Shown: positions 62,101-64,000 of the stretch, piece after piece | How the letters are laid out: each line of letters starts with the position of its first letter | How positions within the stretch are numbered: position 1 is the first letter of the stretch | Assembly (NCBI RefSeq): GCF_041435435.1 | Contig: NZ_CP108494.1 | Span: 1,956,501 to 2,020,500 of the forward strand | Origin: Streptomyces sp. NBC_01241 | GTDB taxonomy: Bacteria; Actinomycetota; Actinomycetes; Streptomycetales; Streptomycetaceae | Direction: 5' to 3' | DNA length: 64,000 nt | Made by a program: the position numbers and the translations under genes | The notes under the pieces: model-generated | Told to the model about the DNA's origin: nothing | Database searches by the model: none | The model's input: the letters and a program-made list of their open reading frames with translations, nothing else

Positions 62101-62199
62101 CGGATGCCCGGCCGTACACGCAGTGGCGATTACGGAGAGTCAACACCCTCGGGAAGGCCATGCGTTCTGGATTCGGCCGATTTCATGGCCTTTCACAGG

Positions 62200-63189
62200 T
62201 CACCCCACCAGGCCGTCTGCGAGCTCCTCGCTGAGGGTGGATTCCGTACCCGGAATGCCCAGGTCCTGGGCCCGCTTGTCGGCCATCGCCAGCAGCCGGC
62301 GGATCCGGCCGGCGACCGCGTCCTTGGTCAGCGGCGGTTCGGCAAGCGCGCCCAGCTCCTCCAGGGATGCCTGCTTGTGCTCCATGCGCAGCCGCCCGGC
62401 GGCCGCGAGGTGCTCGGGCACCTCCTCGCCCAGGATCTCCAGCGCACGCCCCACCCGGGCGCCCGCGGCGACCGCGGCCCGCGCGGAACGGCGCAGATTG
62501 GCGTCGTCGAAGTTGGCGAGCCGGTTGGCGGTGGCGCGGACCTCGCGCCGCATCCGCCGCTCCTCCCAGGCCAGCACCGACTCGTGGGCGCCGAGCCGGG
62601 TGAGCAGGGCGCCGATCGCGTCGCCGTCACGGACGACGACCCGGTCCACGCCGCGCACCTCGCGGGCCTTCGCCGCGATGGACAGCCTGCGGGCCGCGCC
62701 GACCAGCGCGAGCGCCGCCTCCGGGCCCGGGCAGGTCACCTCCAGCGAGGAGGAGCGGCCCGGCTCGGTGAGCGAGCCATGGGCCAGGAAGGCTCCGCGC
62801 CAGGCGGCCTCGGCATCGCAGGTGGCCCCCGAGACCACTTGCGGGGGCAGGCCGCGGATCGGCCGGCCACGGCCGTCCACCAGTCCGGTCTGGCGGGCCA
62901 GCTGGTCGCCGCCCGCCACCACCCGTACGACATAGCGGGAGCCGCGCCGCAGCCCGCCGGGAGCCATCACGATCAGCTCCGAGCTGTGCCCGAAGATCTC
63001 CAGGATGTCCCGCTTCAGCCGGCGCGCCGCCATCGCGGTGTCCAGCTCCGCCTCGATCACAATCCGGCCGCTCACCAGGTGCAGCCCACCTGCGAACCGA
63101 AGAATCGCCGAGACTTCTGCCTTCCTGCAGCAGGTCCGGGTCACGGGAAGCCGAGAGATTTCGTCCTTCACCGCGGGCGTCATCGCCAT
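62200..63189 (-). CDS. whiA: sporulation regulator WhiA
   Basis: A 329-residue WhiA, needed with WhiB to stop aerial growth and begin sporulation septation. The N-terminal part ([20 protein letters not shown]) and the LAGLIDADG-type fold ([18 protein letters not shown]) are followed by the C-terminal helix-turn-helix, [23 protein letters not shown] at 63189; the ATG six bases later overlaps the yvcK stop as ATGA. Cotranscribed with yvcK. Confidence 0.95.
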   Translation of the reverse strand: MAMTPAVKDEISRLPVTRTCCRKAEVSAILRFAGGLHLVSGRIVIEAELDTAMAARRLKRDILEIFGHSSELIVMAPGGLRRGSRYVVRVVAGGDQLARQTGLVDGRGRPIRGLPPQVVSGATCDAEAAWRGAFLAHGSLTEPGRSSSLEVTCPGPEAALALVGAARRLSIAAKAREVRGVDRVVVRDGDAIGALLTRLGAHESVLAWEERRMRREVRATANRLANFDDANLRRSARAAVAAGARVGRALEILGEEVPEHLAAAGRLRMEHKQASLEELGALAEPPLTKDAVAGRIRRLLAMADKRAQDLGIPGTESTLSEELADGLVG

Positions 63190-64000
63190 GGGCCGATCCT
63201 TCCATGCATCCGAAAAATACGGTCGTACGCGGCGGCCAACAGCTCCGGGTCATGAATCGGAACGCCGTCGGGTGAGGCCACCGGCGCCAGCTCGACCGCG
63301 GCACCGAGCCGCTCGGCGGCGTCGGCGAGGGACTCACGATCGGGCACGGCGGCTTCGTCGGCCAGCACCACGTCCATGGCGAGTTTAGGGGCGTGTCGTC
63401 CCAAAACCTCCAAATGACGCTGCGGGGAGAAGCCATCAGTTTCACCGGGTTGCGGTGCGAGGTTGAGCGAGAGGACCTTGCGGGCCTTGGTCTCGACGAG
63501 CGCGTCGAGCAGTTCCGGTACGAGCAGGTGCGGGATCACGGAGGAGAACCAGGACCCCGGGCCGAGCACCACCCAGTCGGCGTCCAGGACGGCGGCGACG
63601 GCCTCGGGGACGGCCGGCGGGTCGTGCGGGACGACGTGGACGGACTGCACCTCGCCCGGGGTGAGCGCCACGGTGGCCTGGCCACGGACCGTATCCACGT
63701 CGTCGGGGCGGGCCGGGTCGTGTCCCCGTACGAGCGCCTGGAGCTCCAGTGGCACGGCGGACATGGGCAGCACCCGGCCGTGCGCCCCGAGGAGCTTGCC
63801 GACCAGGTCCAGGGCCTGGACGTGGTCGCCGAGCTGCTCCCACAGGGCGACGATCAGCAGGTTGCCGACCGCGTGCTCGTGCAGGTCGCCCTTGGACTGG
63901 AAGCGGTGCTGGATGACCTGGGCCCAGGTCTGGCCCCAGTCGTCGTCACCGCACAGGGCGGCGAGCGCCTTGCGGAGGTCGCCGGGCGGCAGGACGCCGA
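63180..64000 (-). CDS. yvcK: YvcK/CofD-like protein, 5' end outside the window
   Basis: The last 273 codons of a YvcK-type protein (gluconeogenesis factor family, CofD-like fold). Open to the window edge with [44 protein letters not shown] and [21 protein letters not shown]. YvcK proteins bind UDP-sugars and affect carbon flow and cell shape. It lies before whiA as in most Gram-positive bacteria. The start is not in this sequence. Confidence 0.93.
   Translation of the reverse strand, partial: GVLPPGDLRKALAALCGDDDWGQTWAQVIQHRFQSKGDLHEHAVGNLLIVALWEQLGDHVQALDLVGKLLGAHGRVLPMSAVPLELQALVRGHDPARPDDVDTVRGQATVALTPGEVQSVHVVPHDPPAVPEAVAAVLDADWVVLGPGSWFSSVIPHLLVPELLDALVETKARKVLSLNLAPQPGETDGFSPQRHLEVLGRHAPKLAMDVVLADEAAVPDRESLADAAERLGAAVELAPVASPDGVPIHDPELLAAAYDRIFRMHGRIGPWR

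Overview
The window is chromosomal DNA from a Streptomyces-type actinomycete. GC content is very high, third codon positions are almost all G or C, genes often start with GTG or TTG, and neighbouring genes are often coupled by ATGA or GTGA overlaps. The right two thirds carry an actinobacterial core set (rbpA, whiA, opcA, actinobacterial dapD, sufR-first suf operon) in the order I remember for S. coelicolor around SCO1909-SCO1952. No rRNA, tRNA, CRISPR array, insertion sequence or phage gene was seen.

Region 1 (about 0-20.8 kb) is an accessory island for catabolism of sugar acids and probably pectin. It holds an alpha-ketoglutarate semialdehyde dehydrogenase with a divergent IclR regulator, a frameshifted secreted pectate lyase, and a sugar ABC importer without its own ATPase, joined to a Gfo/Idh/MocA dehydrogenase and a DUF6807 protein. 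It also holds a GntR - DHDPS-family - IlvD/Edd dehydratase operon, and a divergent pair of 5-dehydro-4-deoxyglucarate dehydratase (kdgD) and uronate dehydrogenase (udh). Read as pathways, Udh and KdgD form an oxidative uronate route, and the IlvD/DHDPS pair looks like a pentonate-type route. Both would give alpha-ketoglutarate semialdehyde, which the dehydrogenase at the left end converts to 2-oxoglutarate. The kdgD, udh and dehydrogenase promoters share a layout: a good -35/-10 pair followed at once by a related palindrome.

Region 2 (20.8-35.8 kb) is mixed: a small hypothetical gene, a tandem TerD protein, a TROVE/von Willebrand remnant, a secreted nuclease, a SoxR-type target gene, a FemX-like transferase, dapA and dapD tail to tail, an HxlR-peroxiredoxin fusion, a TetR/SMR pair, and an AhpD-like gene behind what looks like an ECF41-type promoter. 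Several short tandem repeats sit between these genes.

Region 3 (35.8-64 kb) is core metabolism and development. It contains the sufR-B-D-Rieske-C-S-U-T iron-sulfur operon with a CAAC-N6-GTTG operator, an ABC-2 exporter, heme A and heme O synthesis (ctaA, ctaB), the pentose phosphate operon tkt-tal-zwf-opcA-pgl, pgi with two coupled PH-domain membrane proteins, rbpA, secG, the glycolytic run gap-pgk-tpiA, the sporulation regulator whiA, and the 3' part of yvcK, cut by the window edge. Strong GC-rich hairpins separate most convergent units.
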